Source: Candidatus Epulonipiscium sp. (GTDB lineage: Bacteria; Bacillota; Clostridia; Lachnospirales; JAAYNZ01). From it: a stretch of 33,920 nucleotides of DNA. Where the stretch lies: assembly GCA_012524135.1 (NCBI GenBank), contig JAAYSE010000007.1:1-33920 (forward strand). The letters are read 5' to 3'. This document shows positions 27,341 to 33,920 of the stretch, one piece after another; within the stretch, counting starts at the first letter, position 1, and each line of letters begins with the position of its first letter. A program made the position numbers and the translations under genes. The notes under the pieces are model-generated. The model searched no databases. It was not told the origin of the DNA and saw only the letters and a program-made list of their open reading frames with translations.

Positions 27341-28754
27341 TTTATTTATTATAGAATCTTTGTTTATGATTCCTTCCTTACTAATATCGATATATCATAA
27401 ACAAGTCGATACATTTGCATTTTTAATTACCATTATGATAACCATTATTTTCGGCTTTATTTTTAGACGAGTAAAAACTCAAAATAAATCGATTAATGTA
27501 AAGGAAGGATTGGCTATTGTATCTTTTGGTTGGATTGGAATATCAATATTAGGAGCATTACCTTTATGGATTTCTCATAGTACTCCTACTTATGTTGATG
27601 CATTATTTGAAATTGTATCCGGTTTTACAACAACAGGTGCAACAGTAATTACTAATGTTGAAATATTACCTTTAGGTATTTTATTTTGGCGTTCTCTTAC
27701 CCATTGGCTTGGGGGAATGGGAGTTTTAGTTTTTACATTATCTTTATTACCTGCATTGGGAATTGGTGGATTTCAAATTTTTAAGGCAGAAAGTCCAGGA
27801 CCGATTGCAGGGAAAATTGCTCCTAAAATTAAAGATACCGCTCAAATTCTATATACTACGTATATTACAATAACTATTTTACAAGTTGTTTTGTTAAAAT
27901 TAGGTGGAATGAATTTTTTTGATTCATTCGTTTATACTTTTGGGACAGTGGGAACAGGAGGATTTGCTACAAAAAATGCTAGTGTAGGAGCTTATAATAA
28001 TACCTATATTCATATTATTATCGGTATTTTTATGATTCTCTCTGGTGTGAATTTTTCTATGTATTATTCTATTTTTCAAGGAAAAAGAAAAGAAATTATA
28101 AAAGATGAAGAGTTAAAACTTTATTTTGGTATTATTTTTGTTGCAGTCATAGCGATTGGAATTAATTTATATGGGACAGTATATTCGAATTTAGGATTCG
28201 CATTTCGAGATTCTTTTTTTCAAGTAGGATCTATTATAACAACAACGGGTTATTCAACAGCGAATTTTGATTTATGGCCTACATTTAGTAAAGGAATATT
28301 GGTATTATTGATGTTTATCGGAGGAAGTGCAGGATCGACGGCGGGGGGCATGAAGGTTATTCGGATCTTAGTTACTTTTAAATTAATAAAAAGAGAAATT
28401 TTAAAGATTTTTCATCCTAGAGCAGTTATTCCAATTAAAGTAAATGATAAAGTATTGCCCAATGAAACGATAGCAGGTATTAATAGCTTTATGGGACTTT
28501 ATATTCTACTATTTGTATGCTCAACGATTTTAGTATCATTAGAACAAATTGATTTAGTAAGTGCAGCAACATCAGTAGCAGCAACGTTAGGAAATATTGG
28601 GCCAGGATTAGGTTTTGTTGGACCTACAAGTACTTTTAATGGATATCATTCGATTACAAAGTTATTTTTTTCATTATTAATGCTTTTAGGTAGATTGGAG
28701 TTATTTACTATTATTGCATTATTAGCACCTAAAAAATGGAGAAAAGAGATATAA
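27306..28754 (+). CDS. trkH: Trk potassium uptake channel subunit TrkH
   Basis: Integral membrane K+-translocating subunit, 482 residues with four M1-P-M2 repeats. The four pore-loop glycine regions are visible: SGFTTTGATVITNVE, GTVGTGGFATKNASVG, TTTGYSTANFDLWP and AATLGNIGPGLGFVGP. The flexible gate region of the third repeat (GGSAGSTAGGMKVIR) is conserved. The start lies within trkA; GGGAGGAG stands 6 bases before the ATG. With TrkA it forms a complete K+ uptake system. Hydrophobic stretches cover most of the protein, giving the 10-12 helices usual for TrkH. Confidence 0.96.
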   Translation: MNYGIVLQVLGSLFIIESLFMIPSLLISIYHKQVDTFAFLITIMITIIFGFIFRRVKTQNKSINVKEGLAIVSFGWIGISILGALPLWISHSTPTYVDALFEIVSGFTTTGATVITNVEILPLGILFWRSLTHWLGGMGVLVFTLSLLPALGIGGFQIFKAESPGPIAGKIAPKIKDTAQILYTTYITITILQVVLLKLGGMNFFDSFVYTFGTVGTGGFATKNASVGAYNNTYIHIIIGIFMILSGVNFSMYYSIFQGKRKEIIKDEELKLYFGIIFVAVIAIGINLYGTVYSNLGFAFRDSFFQVGSIITTTGYSTANFDLWPTFSKGILVLLMFIGGSAGSTAGGMKVIRILVTFKLIKREILKIFHPRAVIPIKVNDKVLPNETIAGINSFMGLYILLFVCSTILVSLEQIDLVSAATSVAATLGNIGPGLGFVGPTSTFNGYHSITKLFFSLLMLLGRLELFTIIALLAPKKWRKEI

Positions 28755-28792
28755 AAATACTACTTATTCATGGAAATGAATAAGTAGTATTT
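28755..28792. terminator. 17-bp hairpin with GGAA loop between convergent genes
   Basis: Arms 28755-28771 and 28776-28792 are exact reverse complements with the tetraloop GGAA. It begins one base after the trkH stop and lies 16 bases before the end of the convergent antiporter gene, so it can end both transcripts, though only short T-runs flank it. Confidence 0.85.
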
Positions 28793-28808
28793 AAGTATAA
28801 TGGATGAA

Positions 28809-29768
28809 TTAAAAACCATTAAAAGTTAAAAAAACATAAATTAAATAAGAACAGAGAAGGAATAGACCATTTTTACGTTGGAGTTTTTCTTCATTTATTC
28901 GGATAAAAAATAGTACTGCTGCGATAATAAAAATAGCAAAAGGCAGATGAAATAATATCCAACTTTTTCCTATTTGTATGGGGAGGATGGTTGCCGTTAG
29001 AGCAATTACTAGAATAATATTTAAAATATTAGCTCCTAGTATATTTCCAATGGATAGATCTTGTGCCTCTTTTTTCATGGATACAATGGCGGTCACTAAT
29101 TCAGGTAAAGAGGTTCCAACAGAAGTTAAAAGAAGACCTATTACAAGATCGGGAACGCCTAAAATACGGGCAATTTCTTCACCATATACAACTAATAAAT
29201 TAGCTCCGCCAATGGTTAATAATACTCCTACGATAAAAGCAACGATATTTTTGATAATAGAAAATTTATCTTTATGTACTGGCGTAGGCATGGTTAAGTC
29301 TGGTTCTTTTTTACTATTGCGAATATTATTATATAAGTAAAAGACAAGAATACCTAATAACAGGAATCCAATTTTTTGTGATATTTGTTGAAACAATAAT
29401 CCAACAAAGAATAGAAAAAACAATAATAGAATCAAAAAATGTCCTGTTTGTTGAAATTTTTTTCGTTCTCGAAGGCGAGGGGTAGAAAAAATAATAACAA
29501 TAGCTAAAATAAAGCTTGTATTAAAGATGATAGAACCTAATGCATTTCCAAAAGCCATATCCGTATTTCCACGAAGAGCAGAACTAGTAGAAACCATAGC
29601 TTCGGGTAATGTTGTACATAGACTTACAAGAGTAGCACCAATAATAATATCAGGGATTTTTAAAACTTTTGCAATCCATACAGCAGAATCAACAAACCAA
29701 TCACTTCCTTTGATAATCATGATTAGCCCAGCAATAAATAATAGAAAGGGCATCATTTGTTCTAACAT
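28809..29768 (-). CDS. CaxA/YrbG-family Ca2+/cation antiporter, probably manganese-responsive
   Basis: 319 residues with about ten transmembrane helices in two inverted halves, as in Na+/Ca2+ exchangers. The alpha-1 repeat is SLCTTLPEAMVST with GNALGSIIFNTS; alpha-2 is SVGTSLPELVTAI with GNILGANILNII. The acidic residue of each (PE) and the Asn following FN or LN are kept. In alpha-1 the usual GTS is CTT and GSN is GSI. A hydrophilic middle loop (about 150-165) separates the halves. AGGAGG precedes the ATG. It is controlled by the yybP-ykoY-type riboswitch and terminator upstream, which imply induction by Mn2+, so a manganese-export role is plausible, although family members are best known for Ca2+. 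Confidence 0.93.
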   Translation of the reverse strand: MLEQMMPFLLFIAGLIMIIKGSDWFVDSAVWIAKVLKIPDIIIGATLVSLCTTLPEAMVSTSSALRGNTDMAFGNALGSIIFNTSFILAIVIIFSTPRLRERKKFQQTGHFLILLLFFLFFVGLLFQQISQKIGFLLLGILVFYLYNNIRNSKKEPDLTMPTPVHKDKFSIIKNIVAFIVGVLLTIGGANLLVVYGEEIARILGVPDLVIGLLLTSVGTSLPELVTAIVSMKKEAQDLSIGNILGANILNIILVIALTATILPIQIGKSWILFHLPFAIFIIAAVLFFIRINEEKLQRKNGLFLLCSYLIYVFLTFNGF

Positions 29769-29841
29769 AAATATCCTCCTTTTGTAATAACGTGCTTAAT
29801 ATCATATTTTCCTAGCGTAATGAGAAAAGCTTACATAAAAA

Positions 29842-29881
29842 AAGACTTTTACTGGTAGAATAAGTTACCAGTAAAAGTCTT
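29842..29881 (-). terminator. Riboswitch expression-platform terminator
   Basis: A perfect 16-bp stem (29842-29857 with 29866-29881, 8-base loop) is followed on the minus strand by TTTTTTT. Its first-transcribed arm contains ACTTTT (29873-29878), which also forms the closing helix of the aptamer, so the two structures exclude each other. It acts before the antiporter gene, about 70 bases from its start codon. Confidence 0.92.
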
Positions 29882-29982
29882 GCTTTCATATTCGATCATG
29901 AGTAATGAACCGGGTATATTTATATATACCGTATTGACGATTCATTACACAGCTATGCTGTAAGCTACTCCCTTGTACTTTT
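29873..29982 (-). promoter_or_regulatory. yybP-ykoY-type manganese riboswitch aptamer
   Basis: Read on the minus strand, the leader holds the family's conserved pieces in order: AAGGGAGTAGC, a small ACAGC/GCTGT hairpin, a GTAATGAA/TTCATTAC helix enclosing TCGTCAATACGG and ACCCGG, then ATGAAAGCAAGAC. The closing helix is AAAAGT (29977-29982) with ACTTTT (29873-29878). The yybP-ykoY family binds Mn2+ and typically controls metal exporters (MntP, TerC, P-type ATPases). Because the closing helix shares a strand with the terminator, ligand binding should turn the antiporter gene on. Confidence 0.9.
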
Positions 29983-29988
29983 AAACTT

Positions 29989-30016
29989 ATTATACACGAA
30001 TATATTTAAAAATCAA
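29989..30016 (-). promoter_or_regulatory. Promoter driving the riboswitch-antiporter transcript
   Basis: On the minus strand, TTGATT (30011-30016) and TATAAT (29989-29994) are 16 bases apart. The expected start, about 29982, is exactly where the aptamer begins. Confidence 0.75.
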
Positions 30017-30202
30017 TCTTTATTTTTGATTCGATTGAGAATATCATAAGTGGATATCGTAAATGAACTATAAAAATATCTTTGTATTATGTATATGAAG
30101 TGAATAGGACAGAACATGATTTTTATATAAAAAATTATAAGATAGTTTAGGTATAAGTATATTGTTACATTGTTGAAATAAATATTCTGTATTATACAGG
30201 AA

Positions 30203-30232
30203 TTGACGTAACGGGAAAAATAAAAGTATAAA
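30203..30232 (+). promoter_or_regulatory. Candidate promoter of the radical SAM gene (distal)
   Basis: TTGACG (30203-30208) and TATAAA (30227-30232) with an 18-base spacer. The CTGTATTATACAG palindrome abuts the -35 box, a place where a regulator could act. Confidence 0.5.
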
Positions 30233-30282
30233 AATGTTTAGAGCGTATTTGAAAATAAGGACTTTTTTAAAGAAATTCCCTA

Positions 30283-30291
30283 TGGTATACT
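30283..30291 (+). promoter_or_regulatory. Candidate promoter of the radical SAM gene (proximal)
   Basis: TGGTATACT is an extended -10 element about 40 bases before the start codon; its -35 region is only a T-run (30263-30268). It may act instead of, or together with, the distal promoter. Confidence 0.4.
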
Positions 30292-30331
30292 AATAGTAGA
30301 CTAGAAGAAATATAAATTGAGGTGTATATAA

Positions 30332-31540
30332 ATGACAAAACCTTTTTCTTTATTGATTAAACCGGCATCAGCCGATTGTAATTTACGATGTTCTTATTGC
30401 TTTTATTTAGATCATTCAGCATTATATCCAGAAGAAAAAATACATCGAATGTCCGATGAAATTTTAGAAGAAATGATTTCACGTTATATGGCTACCGATC
30501 AACCACAATATATTTTTGGCTGGCAAGGTGGAGAACCCACTCTTATGGGAGTCGAGTTTTTTAAAAAAGTAGTTCATTATCAACAAAAGTATGCAAAACC
30601 AGGAGCTATTATTTCCAATGGCTTGCAGACAAATGGAACATTAATAACAGAAGAACTGGCAGAATTTTTACATAAATATAATTTTTTGGTTGGTATTAGT
30701 TTAGATGGACCTGAACATATTCATAATAAATATCGATTGAATCAAGGAATGAAAGGAACTCATGCTAAGGTTTGGGAAGGAATTCGTCTATTACAAAAGT
30801 ACAAAGTAGAATTTAATATATTAACATTAGTCAGCTCGTCGAATGTTCATCATGCCAAAGAAGTATATCATTATTTAAAAGATCATGGTTTTTATTATCA
30901 ACAATATATTCCTTGTGTGGAGATGGATGAACAAGGAAATCCCCTTCCCTTTACTATCACAGGAGAAGAATGGGGAAAATTTATGTGTGAAATTTTTGAT
31001 GAATGGATTCAGTCAGATCCTTATCGTATCTCGATACGCCTTTTTGATTCTATTTTATCTTTAATGTTTTATGGTCGGATGAGCGTATGTCATATGGCGG
31101 GTAATTGTCGTCAATATTTTGTTGTAGAATACAATGGAGATGTTTATCCTTGTGACTTTTTTGTAGAAAAAGAAAGGCGATTAGGAAATATAACTCGTAA
31201 TTCATGGGAAGAAATGCAGGATCACCCTTTATATCATTCTTTTGGGCATTTAAAACATCAATGGAATGACGCTTGCATACATTGTCCATATTTATTTTAT
31301 TGTTCTGGAGATTGTCTAAAACATCGTATTTATAATGGACAACCTTCAGAAACTATGAGTTGGTTATGTGAAGGATGGAAGAAGTTTTATAGTCATACCA
31401 TTCCAGGATTTTATAAGTTGGCAAAAGCTATTCAATTACAGCAATCGATCAAAGGACCATTATTTGTAGATCAAAAACAAGAACGAAACCAACCTTGTTT
31501 TTGTGGTAGTGGAAAAAAATATAAACAATGTCATGGATAG
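30332..31540 (+). CDS. Anaerobic sulfatase-maturating enzyme-like radical SAM/SPASM protein with SEC-C tail
   Basis: 402 residues. The radical SAM cluster motif is CNLRCSYC (C16, C20, C23) followed by FYLDHSALYPEEKIHRMSD, typical of anSME-type enzymes, which oxidise an active-site Cys/Ser of sulfatases to formylglycine without oxygen. SAM-contact motifs GWQGGEPTLMG and GISLDGPE are present. The C-terminal SPASM region has Cys residues for two more iron-sulfur clusters (YPCDFF, CIHCPYLFYCSGDCLKH, and a later CEGW). The end, CFCGSGKKYKQCHG, is a SEC-C zinc-binding motif. No sulfatase gene is in the window, so the substrate is inferred from family only; other peptide-modifying radical SAM enzymes are similar. 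GAGGTG precedes the ATG. Confidence 0.9.
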   Translation: MTKPFSLLIKPASADCNLRCSYCFYLDHSALYPEEKIHRMSDEILEEMISRYMATDQPQYIFGWQGGEPTLMGVEFFKKVVHYQQKYAKPGAIISNGLQTNGTLITEELAEFLHKYNFLVGISLDGPEHIHNKYRLNQGMKGTHAKVWEGIRLLQKYKVEFNILTLVSSSNVHHAKEVYHYLKDHGFYYQQYIPCVEMDEQGNPLPFTITGEEWGKFMCEIFDEWIQSDPYRISIRLFDSILSLMFYGRMSVCHMAGNCRQYFVVEYNGDVYPCDFFVEKERRLGNITRNSWEEMQDHPLYHSFGHLKHQWNDACIHCPYLFYCSGDCLKHRIYNGQPSETMSWLCEGWKKFYSHTIPGFYKLAKAIQLQQSIKGPLFVDQKQERNQPCFCGSGKKYKQCHG

Positions 31541-31591
31541 AAATGAAATTATTGAAAGAGCTTATGAATTAAAGAAAGTGAAGAAGATAAT

Positions 31592-31623
31592 AAAAAAAGC
31601 AGTGTTTATGCACTGCTTTTTTT
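31592..31623 (+). terminator. Terminator between the radical SAM and ArsR genes
   Basis: AAAAAAAGCAGTG (31592-31604) pairs with CACTGCTTTTTTT (31611-31623) around TTTATG; the T-tract is part of the stem, the classic intrinsic form. It ends only 19 bases before the arsR-like start codon. Confidence 0.93.
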
Positions 31624-31642
31624 AAAAGAGGAGAAGATTATT

Positions 31643-32008
31643 ATGGCTAAAAGTAATAAAATAGAAAAATGTGATTATACTCTTATTCATGAAGATCGAG
31701 TGAGACAAGTTCGTGATAATATGCCTCCCAAACAAGAATTACAGAAACTATCTCAATTATTTAAGGTATTTGGAGATTATACTCGTATTCGAATTATTCA
31801 TGCTTTATTTGAATGTGAGATGTGTGTATGTGATTTAGCTTATTTATTAGGGGTAACTCAGTCTGCTGTTTCACATCAGTTACGAGTTTTAAAACAAAGT
31901 AATATTGTAAAATATAGACGAGAAGGTAAAGTGGTTTATTATTCTTTAGATGATGAGCATGTACAACAAATTTTCTCTGTCGGATTGTCTCATATTAGAC
32001 ATGGATAA
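31643..32008 (+). CDS. ArsR/SmtB-family metal-sensing repressor
   Basis: 121-residue winged-helix dimeric repressor. The DNA-reading helix is in LLGVTQSAVSHQLRVLKQ, and the wing is YRREGKVVYYSL. Two possible metal sites are visible. The alpha-5 site D104-x-H106 with H117-x2-H120 has the SmtB/CzrA spacing for zinc or cobalt. The alpha-3 motif C61-V-C63 (preceded by C58), with C10 in the N-terminal arm, resembles the CadC cadmium/lead/zinc site. Metal binding would release DNA. GAGGAGAAG precedes the ATG. A terminator ends 19 bases upstream, leaving no room for a conventional promoter between. topB follows after 36 bases; no metal transporter is adjacent. Confidence 0.94.
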   Translation: MAKSNKIEKCDYTLIHEDRVRQVRDNMPPKQELQKLSQLFKVFGDYTRIRIIHALFECEMCVCDLAYLLGVTQSAVSHQLRVLKQSNIVKYRREGKVVYYSLDDEHVQQIFSVGLSHIRHG

Positions 32009-32044
32009 TAAAGAAAAAATTTCAAATAGAGAGGAGGAAGAAAA

Positions 32045-33920
32045 ATGGGAAAGATATTAGTAATTGCGGAAAAACCTTCCGTAGGACGGGATATTGCAAA
32101 GGTACTAGGAAGTACTAAAAAAGAAGAAGGCTGTCTTGTTGGAGATAAATATGTTGTTACATGGGCTATTGGACATTTAGGAATGTTAGCTCCACCAGAA
32201 GCTTATGGTCCTCAATATAAAGCTTGGCGCTATGAAACTTTACCAATTATACCTGAAAGTATGAAGGTTATACCTGTTTCAAAAACAAAAAAACAATTAA
32301 CTATTATTAAAAAGTGGATGAAAGATCCAAGTATTGTATCTTTGATTTGTGCTACGGATAGTGGAAGAGAAGGAGAATTGATTTTTCGTTATATTTATGA
32401 GATGACTCATTGTAAAAAGCCTTTTCAACGATTGTGGATTTCTAGTATGACAGATACAGCTATTAGAGAGGGATTTGCTAAACTTAGACCTGGTAAGGAA
32501 TATGATCTTCTTTTTGCTTCTGCAAAATGTCGGGCAGAAGCGGATTGGTTAGTCGGGATGAATGGAAGTCGAGCTTTTACTATTCAATATAATACTCTGC
32601 TTAGTGTAGGTAGAGTACAAACTCCTACTTTAGCTTTATTGGTTCAACGTCAAAAAAATATTGATGATTTTGTACCAGAAGATTATTGGGAAGTATATGG
32701 TGTTTTTCCAAATTTTCAAGGTATTTGGTTTGAGGATCATATAAAAAATACTCGTATTCAAACGAAAGAACAAGCAGAGACGATAGCTAAGAAAATTCAT
32801 AATCAAGAAGGGCAAATTATAGACAGCAAAAAAGAACAAAAAAAACAAAAACCTCCTTTACTTTATGATTTAACAGAATTACAACGAGAGGGTAATCGTA
32901 AATTTGGTTATTCAGCGAAAAAAGTTCTTTCCATTGCTCAAACTTTATACGAAAAAAAGAAAATGATTACGTATCCTAGGACGGACAGCCGATATCTTAG
33001 TCATGATATGGTTCCTATGATTTATAAAATATTACGACAGATACAAAAAGGACCTTATCAAAAAGAAGTAGAAAAAGTTTTACAACTTTCTCAGCTTCCA
33101 CTTACAAAAAGAATTATTAATGATAGTAAAATAACGGATCATCATGCTATTATTCCCACGGAAATAACTCCTAATTGGAATGCCTTAACAAAAGATGAAA
33201 GAAATATTTATGAGTTAATTGTGCTTCGATTTATCGCTGTTTTTTATCCAGATTATGTATATCAAATCACTCGTATTATTATTCATGTTGTAGCGGAAAC
33301 TTTATTGGTAGAAGGAAAGGAAATTTTACAATGGGGATGGATGAGTCTATATCCACCTAAAAATCAAGAGGAACAAACGTTACCACCGATGAAAAAGGGA
33401 GATAGAGTAAAGGTATTGGAAAGCAAGGTAGAGCAAAAGCAAACACAACCACCCAAGCTGTATACAGAAGCGACATTATTATCAGCAATGGAAAACGCAG
33501 GACGTTTGGTAGACGATGAGGTTTTAAAGGAACAGTTGAAGGAAAGCGGACTAGGAACTCCAGCTACTAGAGCAGCCATCATTGAACGTTTATTACAGGT
33601 AGGGTATATAAAGAGAAAGGGAAAATCTTTGTTTTCTACTCAAAAGGGGATGCAATTAATTGAAATAGTACCACCAGAATTAAAATCTCCTGAAATGACA
33701 GGAAAATGGGAAAAAGCATTAACTTCTATTACAAAGGGAACAATGAATCCAGAAAGATTTATGGAAAGCATTATTCGCTATGTGAAATACATTGTAGAAC
33801 AAGGAAAAAAGAAAAATCCTACTATTGTTTTTGATTCCCATCAAAAACAAAAAAGATCAAAGAAGAGGAATTATAATAAAAAAACTTTTTCTGGCTTAGG
33901 GAATTGTCCTCTTTGTAAAA
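32045..33920 (+). CDS. topB: DNA topoisomerase III (cut off at the window edge)
   Basis: Type IA topoisomerase that relaxes negative supercoils and resolves recombination or replication intermediates. The 625 codons seen are open to the end of the window. The TOPRIM domain has VIAEKPSVGRDIAKVLG and ATDSGREGELIFRYIYE; the strand-breaking Tyr is Y310 in MITYPRTDSRYLS; later come DHHAIIPT and GLGTPATRAAIIERLL. The last residues (GNCPLCK) begin a C-terminal zinc-ribbon, so perhaps 70-100 residues are missing. AGGAGG precedes the ATG. The gene is probably co-transcribed with the ArsR-type gene 36 bases upstream, an unusual pairing. Confidence 0.97.
   Translation, partial: MGKILVIAEKPSVGRDIAKVLGSTKKEEGCLVGDKYVVTWAIGHLGMLAPPEAYGPQYKAWRYETLPIIPESMKVIPVSKTKKQLTIIKKWMKDPSIVSLICATDSGREGELIFRYIYEMTHCKKPFQRLWISSMTDTAIREGFAKLRPGKEYDLLFASAKCRAEADWLVGMNGSRAFTIQYNTLLSVGRVQTPTLALLVQRQKNIDDFVPEDYWEVYGVFPNFQGIWFEDHIKNTRIQTKEQAETIAKKIHNQEGQIIDSKKEQKKQKPPLLYDLTELQREGNRKFGYSAKKVLSIAQTLYEKKKMITYPRTDSRYLSHDMVPMIYKILRQIQKGPYQKEVEKVLQLSQLPLTKRIINDSKITDHHAIIPTEITPNWNALTKDERNIYELIVLRFIAVFYPDYVYQITRIIIHVVAETLLVEGKEILQWGWMSLYPPKNQEEQTLPPMKKGDRVKVLESKVEQKQTQPPKLYTEATLLSAMENAGRLVDDEVLKEQLKESGLGTPATRAAIIERLLQVGYIKRKGKSLFSTQKGMQLIEIVPPELKSPEMTGKWEKALTSITKGTMNPERFMESIIRYVKYIVEQGKKKNPTIVFDSHQKQKRSKKRNYNKKTFSGLGNCPLCK

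Larger units (their letters stand above)
30017..30331. other. Intergenic region before the radical SAM gene
   Basis: No open frame or structured RNA is evident in these 315 bases. They hold a near-perfect 17-base palindrome around CTGTATTATACAG (30185-30201) and two promoter candidates for the next gene. The rest is AT-rich sequence with no feature I can support. Confidence 0.6.

Noticed and set aside
28978-29340. 120-codon plus-strand frame inside the antiporter gene
   Set aside because: Antisense to well-conserved exchanger repeats, no RBS, composition not protein-like.

Overview
This is an AT-rich window from what is most likely an anaerobic, probably spore-forming member of the Clostridia. 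The gene repertoire points there: an anaerobic-type radical SAM sulfatase maturase, a GH51/ABC arabinose operon without its own ATPase, TrkA/TrkH, consistently strong AGGAGG ribosome binding sites, and a cysteine-rich protein behind a sigma-K-like promoter. The genus cannot be fixed by eye. There are no rRNA, tRNA, CRISPR or transposon features, and the right edge cuts topB.

Layout. 1-9035: a co-directional L-arabinose/arabinan operon (araA, araB, ABC binding lipoprotein, two permeases, transaldolase, intracellular GH51 arabinofuranosidase). It is preceded by a perfect 11-3-11 palindrome and closed by a 22-bp hairpin. 9168-11535: two divergent genes of unknown function, one a predicted beta-repeat protein with a coiled-coil tail and one a Cys-rich, probably spore-associated protein. 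11582-12774: a two-gene ThrE-like (YjjP/YjjB) exporter. 12993-17841: glyA, a LUD-domain protein and a Ca2+-type P-ATPase. 17902-25130: an AraC regulator divergent from a sugar cluster (two TIM-barrel isomerase-like proteins, two paralogous Gfo/Idh/MocA dehydrogenases, an alpha/beta hydrolase), followed by a class V aminotransferase. 25246-30016: xpt, the trkA-trkH K+ uptake pair, and a convergent Ca2+/cation antiporter under a yybP-ykoY-type (Mn2+) riboswitch. 30332-33920: a radical SAM maturase with a SEC-C tail, an ArsR/SmtB metal sensor and partial topB.

How the genes fit together. The first operon would import arabino-oligosaccharides, trim them inside the cell, convert arabinose to ribulose-5-phosphate and feed the pentose phosphate pathway; araD and the transporter ATPase must be elsewhere. 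The AraC cluster looks like an oxidise/isomerise-or-cleave/reduce route for an unidentified sugar or glycoside and is the best candidate here for undescribed chemistry. The strongest regulatory findings are the riboswitch with its overlapping terminator and promoter, the 21-bp-spaced direct repeats next to the AraC gene, the sigma-K-like promoter, and the arabinose operon palindrome. All functional calls rest on motif recognition by eye; no database search was run.
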